Source: Iris pallida
Taxonomy: Eukaryota > Streptophyta > Magnoliopsida > Asparagales > Iridaceae
Direction of reading: 5' to 3'
Length of the DNA: 64,000 nt
Assembly (NCBI GenBank): GCA_029216955.1
Contig: JANAVB010029819.1
Span: 31,688,759 to 31,752,758 of the forward strand
The first letter of the stretch is position 1. Each line of letters begins with the position of its first letter. Positions 45,431 to 57,642 of this stretch are shown piece by piece. Both the position numbers and the translations under genes were made by a program. The notes under the pieces were generated by a model. The model saw only the letters and a program-made list of their open reading frames with translations, had not been told where the DNA came from and made no database searches.

Positions 45431-47402
45431 ATAAAGTAGACATTTACTGTTCTTATCGTACTCATCAAATATGTTTATCAGGATATCTTAACTCAATCCG
45501 TAAAAACTTATCTAAAAAACAAAATCGAAGTTAACAACGAACAACAAGATTCAAAATTAAACAATGAATCAAGGACAAGTAAATGGAAACAAGCGAAAAC
45601 AGATTTCGAGGTAGGGTTTAGAGGGAGGTTCTCAAGGGATGTCCCAAAGGTACTATCTAGGCCAAAATCTAAAAGTCTAGAATATTATCTAAAACAAATC
45701 TCAACCTAGAAGGTATATAAGTTCAACTTCTACATTCTAGTTCCCTCTGGGGTCCATAAACACATCCCAATGCAAGAATATGGCTCGATAACGGACAGAT
45801 ATTTCAAAATCAGGACGAATAGAAGCAAGTGGCAAAATAGGCTCGAAAACGTTCGAAATAAGGCACCCAGGGGTCATCCCTGTAATCTATCAAGAGTTCC
45901 TAATATGTGCCTGAGTACAAAAATCCTAAAATATTCTACGACTCAATCTTAATCCTAGGGCAGGCTTGCAGTAGTACAGATAAGCTCAAGTACTACTACG
46001 ACTTCGCATTAATAGCAAAGACTGGCCAGTATGGGCCACCACTAAAAATGTATCACGATCCGCACCCGGATATACGGATACGAATATGTGGGCTACGCCC
46101 AGCCTATGCCGCAGTATCGATGGTAGAGCGCTGTCAAGTACCCAATACTAACTACAATACCTAAAAAATCTATAACTATAAAAGTACTCAAATTACATCA
46201 CAAAAGCTAAGGAAGATAAGACTAGAAAGATAATAATATCACTAGAACAACTAGAATATGCAGAAAGATCATACGAGACAAGAATATAATGAAGGAGAAA
46301 TAAGACAAAACTAAAATAACTATCAGACCTAGAACTCAAGGAAGACAAATCACAGTGAAGAATACCAAGAACCATCCCAGCTAGCATCATCCTGAAGTCC
46401 AATAATGAGACCATAACAACTCCTAAAAATATTGTCAACGTATCCAGTCAGGATTGGAACGAGTACATAAACTAACAGTAGTTCCATGTGAATTGACAAA
46501 TTCTATAAGAGACAATTATAATAAAATACAAGATAAAATGTCAAGACTGGAATATAAACAGGATGTGTAAAACTGGATATCATGTCAGAGTATGAAATAC
46601 TGAAAAGTAGAACAGTACAGTAATATCTGATGTATAATGTAAACATAAACGGTGCCTTAAGATATTAGAACATTATGTGATCGACTTGGGTCAAGATTAG
46701 GCTCTTCCATTTGACCAACTATGGTACAAGAACAAGCACAGGTAAACTTGGAGGTCAGGCCGGCCAAAATGGAAAGCTATGGTGCAAGCAGTATCAGGTT
46801 AGGCTTTACCCTACCTGAGGCGAGGGTAAAGCTATGATGCAAGTAGTAACCAGTAGGGTATGATCACATAACCTCTAATAACTCCCCATCCCTGAGTAGT
46901 ATAATATATTCGGACATGTCACGTCATGATGCGGGATTCTCTAAGAGGGTAGCAAATCTTCTTAGGAATCGGCGTCTATACACGTATAAGAAAACAAGAT
47001 CGAACAATGTACCCATATACCATGGTAACCCATGAATGACATCTCATGACAGGATCCGACGTATACTAGTCCATGTACCATCGTGTCGGGAATCAAGTAA
47101 AATACTACAACTGAATTAGATATATCAGATATCAAGACAATAAAAACTATCAGAGAATGTACTCGCCTGCTGTCCTGAACAATAAGTGAGGGTCTATGCC
47201 TGAACCGACGTCACAGAGACCTAATATAAAATTACAGAGTTACTTAGTGTTCTAGAGTAAACAATATGTATATATACATTAATTCTATGCTTCTAGGCCT
47301 ATTATAGGTCAAACTCAATCAAACTAGGTCAAAGGTTAACTTACAGTTGACTTTGGTCAACTCCTAGTCCACTCTAGGTTAAACTAGGTCAAAGCTAGTC
47401 TC

Positions 47403-47589
47403 TATAATCATCCATATGGTCAACCTATCGATTTTAGTGATGTGAAATCACTGGAATCGACGGATCACAATTTACGAACCAAAAAAAGAAGGATTATTAC
47501 AAATAGTGATAGATAAGGGAGAAAGTCTACAGATGTTGTCGGATGATGAAACAACCATTACCAACATTTCTAGAATGATCAAAATAGCT
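47403..47589. repeat. Insert in LTR B absent from LTR A
   Basis: LTR A reads AGTCTCTACCTAGAATAGCC at the matching point (near 40168), whereas LTR B has about 187 extra bases between AGTCTCTA and CTAGAATAGCC. I see no terminal inverted repeats or clear target duplication. It could equally be a deletion in LTR A. Confidence 0.5.
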
Positions 47590-47737
47590 AGAATAGCCTA
47601 CCCATAAGTCCAATTTGGATACAGGGGTAAAAAGATAATTTTGGGTCAAAACGGTATCCGTGTTGGACCCATCTTGCACCGAAAAACGTATCAGGATAAA
47701 AGTCCTCAAAACCTAGCAAAATATATGTCTATGAATC

Positions 47738-47975
47738 CAGAATGACAATACGAACTCAACGGTATATCCGAAATTGGATTTCGATGACCCGATCTCAAAT
47801 TGGTCCGTTGACCAGGATATTAAGATTCCGGTTTGCACGAAAATACGTGCTGAAGCCAATGTCCACAAAACTCAGCAAATTATATGTCAACGAGTCCAGA
47901 ATGACGATACGAACTCAATAGCATATTCGGAATTGGATTTCGATGAACCGATCTCAAAATGACCCGTTGACTCGG
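47738..47975 (+). repeat. Direct duplication of about 146 bp in LTR B
   Basis: Two copies of a unit with AATCCAGAATGACAATACGA or the AGTCCAGAATGACGATACGA variant, then AATTGGATTTCGATGA, then CCGTTGAC lie head to tail. LTR A has one copy (40318-40400). Confidence 0.65.
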
Positions 47976-49142
47976 ACTGTGGGGCCCGTCTTGCATCGAT
48001 ATGCGTATCGAGGCCTACGTCCTCCAAATCAAATAACCTTTATATGAATTCATGCCAGAATGATGACATGAGTCTACTGGTGGTGTCAGAACTGGGATCC
48101 GGAGTCCCGGGTCCAAAATTAGAATTTTACAAGTGTAAAATTAAGAATTCGGACGGCCAACTTTGGCGTCGAATTCGACCAACCAAACCAACTCACTATG
48201 AAACAAAACTGAAGGGGCAAGAAGAGGGTTATACCAGCTGTGAACAAGAACTAACGACATATCAAACGGAGCTACGACGACGGAGATACAAGTTCGCAAA
48301 GTTGGCTCCACAAAACTGTCTAAAAATAGTAAAATTTAAAGTGTTAACTTGGCGGTCGATTTTGATGTATCAAACGATAAAATTAATGGATGAAACTTGA
48401 GGAAAGTGAAGAGGTATATACAGAGATTGTGACTAAAGAAACGGATCGACGATCTAATGGTCGGATTTCTCGAAAAATATGCTCGAAGTTACTGCCCGAG
48501 ATGTACATTCTGAAATTCGAAATCGTGCGTCACGAAGGAATTTCGTACTAAATGCAAGAATAGCCCATTTTACATGTTGGGGGGAAGGTGCATAATACGG
48601 GAACCTCATCGGGGGTTCGTCGGAGCCATGCAAGGTCGAGGGGGAGGCCATCCATGCGGCAGCATGCGGTGGTGTACGACCGCCGGTCGTAGCTGCTGCT
48701 GCCGTATAGCGAGCTGCTACTGCACCACTGCTGCGGCTGCTGCTGTGTGATGTGGCAGCGTGCAAGGTAGCCATGCGGCTTCCGGCCGGAGGAGGGAAAA
48801 ATAGTAGGAGAGTGGATGAGGAGAATGAGATGGTGAGGGTGGTGGTGTAATTAAGAAGGAGAGGAGGAATAAGATGATGTGAGAGGAGTGGGTGATGGTG
48901 ATCGGCTTGGGTGAGAGGGGGTCGACTAATGGTGATCGGAGGAAGTTGGTGTGTATGGGTTAAAAAAGGAGAGAGAGAGAGTAATATATATAATTATATA
49001 TAAAAGAAGGAGAGAGAATTATTATTAGAAAGAGAAAGAGAGAGAGAAAGTTGAGGGAGAGAGAGCATAGGCTGGTCGGGTGTGAAGGGGGTAAGGGTGA
49101 GATGGAGTGTAGGGGTGATTCAAGAAGGATAGAGAAAGGGAG

Positions 49143-49299
<157 letters not shown>

Positions 49300-49383
49300 A
49301 AAGAAAACCCCTATAATTTATTAATGACGGTTCCAAAAACTGCAGACTAAGTACGTATACAAGGCACAAAATGCCGAAGCCGC
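49300..49383 (-). terminator. LINE B 3' UTR and polyadenylation signal
   Basis: The reversed AATAAA is at 49317-49322, followed (minus strand) by TTATAGGGGTTTTCTTTAA and then (TA)n. The GGGGTTT-CTT terminus and an upstream GGCTTCGGCATTTTG are shared with LINE A. Confidence 0.7.
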
Positions 49384-52300
49384 CTATACAGGTATACCAC
49401 AAAAATAAAGGAAGGAAGGAAAGACGAGACAATCGCCAGGGGCTAGGGAGAGCACCGACCAGAATGCTCTCGGACTGTGGGAACACAGAGTGCTCCGCTT
49501 ACGGCATTGGCGGACTACTTCCCGAATGAGCTGATCGGTCGAGTATAGATGACCTTCGTATCTTGCCTTGTTGCGATTCTTTCACCTCACCCATGTTGCA
49601 GCTGATGCGACGATCTGGTGGCCCTGGGAGACAGAACCCTAGGAGGCCAGTAGATCATGGAAGCGTCCACCACCCCGCTCGATGCTGAATAACTGGTTAA
49701 GGGTTTTCCAAGTACTGTCAGGCAGCATCTCCTGACGGAAGATGTGGTCGATAGTCTCCATCTGACGCTCAGAACAGCATGACTATGCTGATGCTAAGCT
49801 TATCCCGATGGTGTTGAGGATGTCGTCTGTAGATAGTTTCTTTCTGATGACTCTCCACAAGAGGAAGGACCACTTCTTGGGGATACAGGAATGCCAATAG
49901 TGCGCTATGGGGAGGTACGGCTGTCCGTTGCCCTGGATAGCAATTTTTGTCGACCTTACCGAGAATGCCCCCGACGCCTCGAGAGTCCATCTCAACGCAT
50001 CCTCCTCGCCTCCGATGCGTAACCCGCTCTCGCGGATGCTATCTGCCGCATCGTTACCGGACCACTCACGAATCTGGTCCCAGTTCCAGTCGTCGGTAAT
50101 GGGGTTCCACAAGTCTCTGATGCTACTGTCTCTCGGAGTCTTCGTGAGACTCGGGATCATGCTGTCTCTAACCCATCTCTCTAGGAATGGGTCCGAGTCG
50201 CCCGTACCCAACTGGAGTCTCATCGCTGGCTCGAAGAGGTCGCGGCCGATAAGGATACGATACCAAGCTGCTGAAGATCTGCAGTTGGATATGGCCATTG
50301 AGGGGTGGATGTGTTTGAAGTATCTGGCTTTCAAAAACCTGCTCCATAAGTTGTTGCTCGTACGAAGTTTCCACCACAATTTTATCGAGAATACTTTAAC
50401 GATGTGAGTGAGTTTGGTAAATCCCAAACCTTCTTTGGCAGTCGGGTGAGCCATAGATTCCCAGCTAGCCCAGTGATGCTTATCCTGGCCGTTGCTATGC
50501 CCCCAAAAAAAATTACAAAAGATCTTTTTGATCGTAGAAAGAACCTTTATGGGCGGCGAGCACGCAGCCAGAGTGTGGATGGGGATGGAGGTTAGCACGT
50601 GATTGATGAGGATCATCTTGCCACCTGGAGATAAGGTGGCATTATGCCACCCTTCCAGTTTCTTTCTGATTCTGGTGGTCAAGTCCTCGAAGAAGCCGAC
50701 GTTGGATTTCCCGTACACTAAAGGGCAACCAAGATAGTTGAACGGGGGCTTAGCAACAAAAAAGGATGTTAAGTTGGAGAGATTGTTGGCGTGCTCTCTA
50801 TTGGTGCTGTGATGGGCGTAGATAACGCTGTTAGAATGATTAATTTTCTGGCCGAAGCATCTAGAGTACCTCTGCAGGGTATTATGAACCACTGCTACCG
50901 CACCTTCATCCCCGGATGAGAAGATGAGTAAATCGTCTGCGAATGCCAGATGGGTGATGATGGGACAGCCACTGGATGTGTGATAGTGCTGGAAGTTAGG
51001 GGTGTTGACCATATTGTTAAGGTTCCTACTCAGGGCGTCAGCTGCTATGATGAAGACAGTGGAGGATAGAGGGTCACCCTGTCTAACACTGTGATGGGAT
51101 TTAAAGAGCCCTTCAGCGTGGCCATTGATGACCGTAGAGAACCATAAGTTGCTGATGGATCTCCATATGATATTAGTCAAAGTTTCCGAGAATTCGAAAG
51201 CTCTAAAAACCCAGATTATGAATTGCCAATCCAGTCTGTCATAAGCTTTCTCCATGTCGATTTTGACAGCAATGTTGCCTCCCCTCATTGAAAATTTCAT
51301 ACAGGTGATTAACTCTTGGGCCAGCATAATATTGTCCTGGATGTTTCTCCCGCGAACAAACTCGCTTTGCTCCTCCCAATTGATCTTGGAGAGAATACCT
51401 GCTATTCTGGCCGTGATAATCGCCTTGGATATGATCTTGTTGGTGAAGTTACAAAGACTGATGGGTCAAAAGTTGTGGAAGGACTCTGGATTATCTTTTT
51501 TGGGGATAAGGATCAGGTTGGCACTAAAAATGGCTTTGGGGTATATAGCACCTTTGAAGAAGGCGATTGCCGCTTTTGTGATGTCCTGCTTGATAATATC
51601 CCAGCATATGCGAAAGAATACCCTCGAAAACCCGTCCGGACCTGGAACACTGTGCTCGTTCAGAGCCCACACTGTATCTTTAACTTTCTGTACTGTAGGA
51701 GGGCGATTCAACTGGGCATTGTCGGTATCGTTAATGAGGAGGGGGATTTGGTCTAAGAATGATCTACCTTTGTGAACTGTCTCTTTGGAGAATAGTTTGG
51801 AATAGAAGTCCGTGACAGCCACTTGGATGCTCTTTTGGTCGGTAATGATGTTCCCGTTGTTATCAGCTGTCCGGTGAATCGATAGCTTCTGTCTTCGCCT
51901 GTTAACGCAGGCATAAAAATACTTCGAGTTTTTGTCCCCCTCGCTGTCCCATTTCAACCTCGCTTTTTGTTTCCAGAAATCGGTCTCCACTTTGATCCTG
52001 AATTTAAACATAGCCTTGGTGAGGTTGAGGGCTCTTCTGGCCGCTAATGAGCGATCCGTGACGACCAAGGCTTCTGCTCGGGTGACGTCGTCCTCGACGA
52101 CCCGAACGGCTTGAAAGATATCTCCGTAGGCGAGTTTGCTCCAAATGGACAAGGCTCTTCTCGTGGCCTTAAGCTTGTTGTTCACCCGAACAAGGGGGTT
52201 GGGAGAAACCTCCCGGTTCCATGCTTCCGTAACGATGCCCAGAAAATGGGGGTGCCCGATCCAGAAGTCGAGGAATTGGAAGTTTTTTTTGGATGAGTTG

Positions 52301-53004
52301 GTATTGTTTTTAATCTCAACTAGCAGAGGAGTGTGGTTAGATTCTGTGGAGTTGAGATAGGATAGATTGGTGGTGATCCCCATTCCGTGCCAGAAGGCGT
52401 TCGTGAGGGCCTTGTCTAGCCTTGAGTATTGACGACGGTCCCCATCCTGTATGTTGCACCAGGTGAAGGCATTGCTAGTAAACTTGAGAGAGGTTAAATG
52501 GGCATTGAAGATGAAGTTGTTGAAGTCTAGCATGGCCGGAGTGAGGGGGCGGCCTCCGGTTTTCTCCGCGCTGCAGGTGATCGTATTAAAGTACCCAATG
52601 CAAAGCCAAGGAGAGTTGGTGTGTAGGTGATGGATGTCAAGGAGGTCGTTCCAGAGTTGTTTCCTCTTCGTAATATCACAGCTGCCATGGACCGCTGATA
52701 GGATGGCACGATCGGAAAGTCTTGGGTGATCAAACCAACAGGAGAGGGCCTATCGGGAGTCCTGGATGACTCCTAATTTGACGTCCTTCGTGCAGAGGAT
52801 CCAAATATCGTGTCTGCCTGCAATGGCCGTTGGAAGGCCCAGCTGCAGCTGGATAGATTTTAATCTTTTGGGGGGGATTTTAGGTTCAAGAATAATGAGG
52901 ATGTCGATCTTGTAGATTTTCCGCAGATTTGTAATTCTCCTTAACATCGGTTTGTTCGCCAGAACGCGAACATTCCAGGATAGAATGTTAAGCATTAAGG
53001 ACAT
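49384..53004 (-). pseudogene. LINE B ORF2, copy B1 (with C-terminus)
   Basis: The ATG is at 53004 (MSLMLNILSWNVR); the frame, with breaks, ends at a TAG at 49384. The endonuclease has EPKIPP, but the catalytic IGDFN is IGYFN (near 52580), a loss of the conserved aspartate. The RT has SVPGPDGF, EEQSEFVRGR, RQGDPLSS and an intact FADD in HLAFADDLLIF (near 50930). A zf-RVT-like C-terminus is present. Stops include a CAG-to-TAG near 52750 and a TGA in the FRPISL motif near 51464, the latter shared with copy B2. The duplicated part ends at 50127; downstream sequence exists only once. Confidence 0.8.
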
Positions 53005-53177
53005 TATGGGGGGTTTTTTGTTTTGTTTGGCGACGGATCTGGTTTGGATGGTAGTGGTTTCAGTGGGTCCGTAGTTTGCATTGGCCTCGCTCGAGGTAGA
53101 TGGTCCTACCTCAGTTGAGGGGGGTGATCGTTACATGATTGTACCGGCGGGGCCGGGTGCTGACTGACCGATTCTCC
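53005..53177 (-). pseudogene. LINE B ORF1 C-terminal remnant in B1
   Basis: About 170 bases upstream of the B1 ORF2 start match the end of ORF1 and the ORF1-ORF2 spacer of B2 (57536-57708), stopping at GATTCTCC. The rest of ORF1 is absent here because the duplicate begins at this point. Confidence 0.7.
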
Positions 53178-53479
53178 CCCTCGACCCCCTCTCACCCAAG
53201 CCGATCACCATCACCCCCTCCTCTCATATCATTTTATTCCTCCTCTCCTTCTTAATTACACCACCACCCTCACCATCTCATTCTCCTCCTCCACTCTCCT
53301 TCTATTTTTACCTCCTTCGGTCGAAAGCCGCGTGGCTACCTTGCACGCTGCCACAGCACACAGCAGCAGCCGCAGTAGTGGTACAGCAGCAGCTCGCTAT
53401 ACAGCAGCAGCAGCTACGATCGGCGGTCACATACCACCGCATACTGCCGCGTGGATGGCCTCCCCCTCGACCTCGCATG
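53178..53479 (+). repeat. Inverted LTR filler between LINE B duplicates
   Basis: These 302 bases are the reverse complement of the GC-rich to purine-rich part of the LARD-like LTR (compare 48625-48920, about 92% identical by eye; also 41050-41350). The left junction lies within GATTCTCC|CCCTCGAC and the right within GCATG|TCTCTCGG with a two-base TG overlap. Filler DNA with microhomology at the joints is typical of double-strand break repair by template switching. Frames that cross it are chimaeric and meaningless. Confidence 0.75.
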
Positions 53480-54882
53480 TCTCTCGGAGTCTCCGTGAGA
53501 CTCGGGATCATGCTGTCTCTAACCCATCTCTCTAGGAATGGGTCCGAGTCGCCCGCACCCAACTGGAGTCTCATCGCTGGCTCGAAGAGGTCGCGGCCAA
53601 TAAGGATACGATACCAAGCTGCTGAGGATCTGCAGTTGGATATGGCCATTGAGGGGTGGACGTGTTTAAAGTATCTGGCTTTCAGAAACCTGCTCCATAA
53701 GTTGTTGCTCGTACAAAGTTTTTACCACAATTTTATCGAGAATACTTTAACGATGTGAGTGAGTTTGGTAAATCCCAAACCTTCTTTGGCAGTCGGGTGA
53801 GCCATAGATTCCCAGCTAGCCCAGTGATACTTATCCTGGCCGTTGCTATGCCCCCAGAAGAAATTACAAAAGATCTTTTCGATCGTAGAAAAAACCTTTA
53901 TGGGCGGCGAGTACGCAGCCAGAGTGTGGATGGGGATGGAGGTTAGCACATGATTGATGAGTATCATCTTGCGACCTGGGGATAAGGTGGCATTATGCCA
54001 CCCTTCCAGTTTCTTTCTGATTCTGGTGGTCAAGTCCTCGAAGATGCCGACGTTGGATTTCCCGTACACTAAAGGGCAACCGAGATAGTAGAATGGAGGC
54101 TTAGCAACGAAAAAGGATGTTAAGTTGGAGAGATTGTTGGCGTGCTCTTTATTGGTGCTGTAATGGGCGTAGATAACGCTCTTAGAATGATTAAATTTTT
54201 GGCCGAAGCATCTAGAGTACCTCTGCAGGGTGTTGTGAACCACTGCCACCGCGCCTTTATCCCCGGATGAGAAGATGAGTAAATCGTTTGCAAATGCCAG
54301 ATGGGTGATAATGGGGCAGCCACTGGATGTGTGATAGTGCTGGAAGTTAGGGGTGTTGACCATATTGTTAAGGTTCCTACTCAGGGCGTCAGCTGCTATG
54401 ATGAAGACAGTAGAGGATAGAGGGTCGCCCTGTCTAACACTGTGATGGGATTTAAAGAGCCCCTCAGCATGGCCATTGATGACTGTAGAGAACCATGAGT
54501 TGCTGATGGATCTCCATATGATATTAGTCCAAGTTTCCGAGAATCCGAAAGCTCTAAAAACCCAGATCATGAATTGCCAATCCAGTCTGTCATAAGCTTT
54601 CTCCATGTCGATTTTGACAGCAATATTGCCTCCCCTCATTGAAAATTTCATGCAGGTGATTAACTCTTGGGCCAGCATAAAATTGTCCTGGATGTTCCTC
54701 CCGCGAACAAACCCGCTTTGCTCCTCCCAATTGATCTTGGAGAGAATACCTGCCATTCTGGTCGCAATGATCGCCTTGGATATGATCTTGTTGGTGAAGT
54801 TACAAAGACTGATGGGTCAAAAGTTGCGAAAGGACTCTGGATTATCTTTTTTTGGGATAAGGATCAGGTTGGCACTAGAAAT

Positions 54883-54885
54883 AGC
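54883..54885. other. Target-site duplication of small CACTA (left)
   Basis: AGC precedes the CACTA terminus and is repeated at 56062-56064. The uninterrupted B1 copy (near 51525) has a single GGC at this point. Confidence 0.8.
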
Positions 54886-56061
54886 CACTACAAGAAACTA
54901 GGGTATCTTACAACGGTCAAAAACCATTGCAAAAATAATATAACCCGTTGCAAAATCATTCTGCAACAGTTATTGGAACCATTGTAAATTCGAGCGTTGC
55001 AGATTCCTCTTGTAACGGTTATAGAAGATTTTTGCAACATTTTTATAAATAGTTGCAAATAACGTATCATGCAACGGATCTTACGTCAATGCATAACGGT
55101 TACATAGTGTTGTCAATAATATATTTGGCAACGATTTACAAACCATTGTAAATATTGAGTAAAGCACGATGGTTGATAACTGTTGCATAAAATATTTCAT
55201 GCAACGGTTAAAAATTTTTGCGGATAATAAGCAACGGTCAATAAAAAATACTTTTTTTATACCTCCAATAGGGCTCGAACTACCAACCTCCTGGATCATA
55301 TACCTCCACTCTACCACTAGGCTACAAGCTCATTTATATATAAATACTTATATATATAATATATATATATATACTTAAATCATTTTCATCAATTGAAGCT
55401 TTTGGATCGATGTTAAATATATTATCTAATAGTTTTTGTTAGCGAACAAGGAACCAATTAATATGAGTAATTCTAATGATTAAATCCCTGTTGTGTATAA
55501 ATAAAATTTAAATTGGACATTGAATTTGCAACGACTATAAACAAACTGTTGCAAGATCAATATTTTGTAATAGTTGTTTATTCTTTTGACAATGATTATT
55601 ATAAATGTTGTTATTAAACAAAAAAATTGCAACTGGTAGCACAAATCGTTGTACAATTATTACAAATAATAAGTCCACTTACAACGGTTGCAAAAATTGT
55701 TGCACAACCGTTGCTAACAATGAGCCTTTTTATAACGCTTTATGTAATCGTTGCAAAATATTAATAAATTTGTAACAAATACTTAAAATCCTTGCATAAC
55801 CGTTGCCTATTCAACTTGCTTTGACAACACTTTCATAAAATTGTTGCTTGACCATTGTAAAAAAGAAAAACGTTTAGCAAGTGTTAATGAACCGTTGTAA
55901 AAATTGTATTAGGCAATGGTCAATCTATAACCATTGCAAATATATTTAATTTGGAAATGGTTGGTTCAACCATTACGTAACTGTTGCAAATTATAGTTCC
56001 AGCAACATTCATAAAAGTGTTGCACTAAAACCGTTGTAAAATAGGGGTATTTTTTGTAGTG
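54886..56061. mobile_element. Small non-autonomous CACTA element
   Basis: This 1,176-bp element starts CACTACAAGAAA and ends TTTTTTGTAGTG with an AGC duplication. Comparison with B1 shows precise insertion. Variants of GCAACGGTT and AACCGTTGC are spread along its whole length on both strands, a different subterminal repeat from the CTTGACGG array of the larger CACTA element. It has no ORF of note but contains a tRNA-like segment (55261-55331) and a short (TA)n. It is absent from B1, so it arrived after the LINE duplication. Confidence 0.85.
55261..55331 (-). other. tRNA-like segment with A and B boxes
   Basis: The minus strand reads TAGCCTAGTGGTAGAG (A-box-like) and, about 30 bases on, GTAGTTCGAGCCC (B-box-like GTTCGANNCC). 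This is an internal RNA polymerase III promoter layout. The ends do not pair as an acceptor stem, so it is not a functional tRNA. It may be a tRNA pseudogene or SINE head captured by the CACTA element. Confidence 0.45.
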
Positions 56062-56064
56062 AGC
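56062..56064. other. Target-site duplication of small CACTA (right)
   Basis: AGC follows the GTAGTG terminus and pairs with 54883-54885. Confidence 0.8.
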
Positions 56065-57642
56065 TTTGGGGTATATAGCACATTCGAAGAAGGCGATTGC
56101 CGCTTCGGTGATGTCCTGCTTGATAATATCCCAGCATGTGCGAAAGAATACCCCCGAAAACCCGTCCGGACCTGGAACACTGTGCTCGTTCAGAGCCCAC
56201 ACTGCATCTTTAACTTCCTGCACTGTAGAAGGGCGATTCAACTGGGCATTGTCGGTGTCGTTAATGAGGAGGGGGATTTGGTCTAAGAATGATCTATCTT
56301 TGTGAACTGTCTCTTTGGAGAATAGTTTGGAATAGAAGTCCGTGGCAGCCACTTGGATGCTCTTTTGGTCGGTAATGATGTTCCCGTTGTTATCAGCTGT
56401 CTGGTGAATCGATAGCTTCTGTCTGCGCCCGTTAACGCAGGCTTGAAAATACTTCGAGTTTTTGTCCCCCTCGTTGTCCCATTTCAACCTCGCTTTTTAT
56501 TTCCAGAAATCGGTCTCCACTTTGATCCTGAATTTAAACATAGCCTTGGTGAGGTTGAGGGCTCTTCTGGCCGCTAATGAGCGATCCGTGACGACCAAGG
56601 CTTCTGCTCGGGTGACGTCGTCCTCGGCGACCCAAATGGCTTGAAAGATATCTCCGTAGGCGAGTTTGCTCCTAATGGACAAGGCTCTCCTCGTGGCCTT
56701 AAGCTTGTTGCTCACCCGAACAAGGGGGTTGGGAGAAACCTCCCGGTTCCATGCTTCCGCAACGATGCCCAGAAAATGGGGGTGCCCGATCCAGAAGTCG
56801 AGGAATTGGAAGTTCTTTTTGGATGAGTTGGTATTGTTTTTAATCTCAACTAGCAGAGGAGTGTGGTTAGATTCTGTGGAGTTGAGATAGGATAGATTGG
56901 TGGTGATCCCCATTCCGTGCCAGAAGGCGTTCATGAGGGCCCTGTCTAGCCTTGAGTATTGACGACGGTCCCCATCCTGCATGTTGCACCAGGTGAAGGC
57001 ATTGCTAGTAAACTTGAGAGAGGTTAAATGGGCATTGAAGATGAAGTTGTTGAAGTCTAGCATGGCCGGAGTGAGGGGGCGGCCTCCGGTTTTCTCCGCG
57101 CTGCAGGTGATCGTATTAAAGTCCCCAATACAAAGCCAAGGAGAGTTGGTGTGTAGGTGATGGATGTCAAGGAGGTCATTCCAGAGTTGTTTCCTCTTCG
57201 TAATATCACAGCTGCCATGGACCGCTGATAGGATGGCATGATCGGAAAGTCTTGGGTGATCAAACCAACAGGAGAGGGCCTGTCGGGAGTCCTGGATGAC
57301 TCATAATTTGACGTCCTTCGTGCAGAGGATCCAAATATCGTATCTGCCTGCAATGGCCGTTGGAAGGCCCAGCTGCAGCTGGATAGATTTTAATCTTTTG
57401 GGGGGGAATTTTAGGTTCAAAAATAATGAGGATGTCGATCTTGTAGATTTTCCGCAGATTGGTAATTCTTCTTAACGTCGGTTTGTTCGCCAGAATGCGG
57501 ATATTCCAGGATAGAATGTTAAGCATTAAGGACATTATGGAGGTTTTTTTTGTTCTGCTTGGCGATGGATCTGGTTTGGATGGTAGTGGTTTCAGTGGGT
57601 CCGTAGTTTGTATTGGCCTCGCTCGAGGTAGATGGTCCTACC

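Larger units (their letters stand above)
42436..46050 (-). mobile_element. LARD-like non-coding interior, copy 1
   Basis: This 3.6 kb stretch separates LTR A from LTR B. No gag or pol motif is seen in any frame. The polypurine-side part (42500-44000) is dotted with at least a dozen GCACGA(T/G) motifs, often TTTAGGCACGATTTAG. The middle (44190-45000) is pyrimidine-rich. Near 45210-45430 are three degenerate tandem units. At 46031-46050 the leader matches that of element 1. LTRs and interior of about equal length with no coding capacity fit the LARD class (large retrotransposon derivatives), which depend on partner proteins. A second copy starts at 61175. Confidence 0.75.
53478..57535 (-). pseudogene. 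LINE B ORF2, copy B2 (C-terminus missing, CACTA inside)
   Basis: The ATG is at 57535 (MSLMLNILSWNIR). The endonuclease keeps IGDFN (near 57118), but a frame break occurs near 57300. The RT has SVPGPDGF, the TGA in FRPISL shared with B1, EEQSGFVRGR and RQGDPLSS; the catalytic FADD has become FAND (HLAFANDLLIF, near 54285). The copy stops at 53478, so the zf-RVT end is missing. A CACTA element (54886-56061) splits the RT domain. Copies B1 and B2 thus lost different catalytic residues. Confidence 0.8.

Noticed and set aside
49907..50407. 166-codon plus-strand ORF
   Set aside because: Antisense shadow of LINE B ORF2; the minus strand has clear RT C-terminal sequence.
53308..53649. 113-codon minus-strand ORF joining LINE and LTR sequence
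   Set aside because: It crosses the junction between LINE copy B2 and the inverted LTR filler, so the product is a chimaera by chance.
55261..55331. Functional tRNA gene
   Set aside because: A and B boxes are present but the ends do not pair as an acceptor stem and no anticodon stem is convincing.
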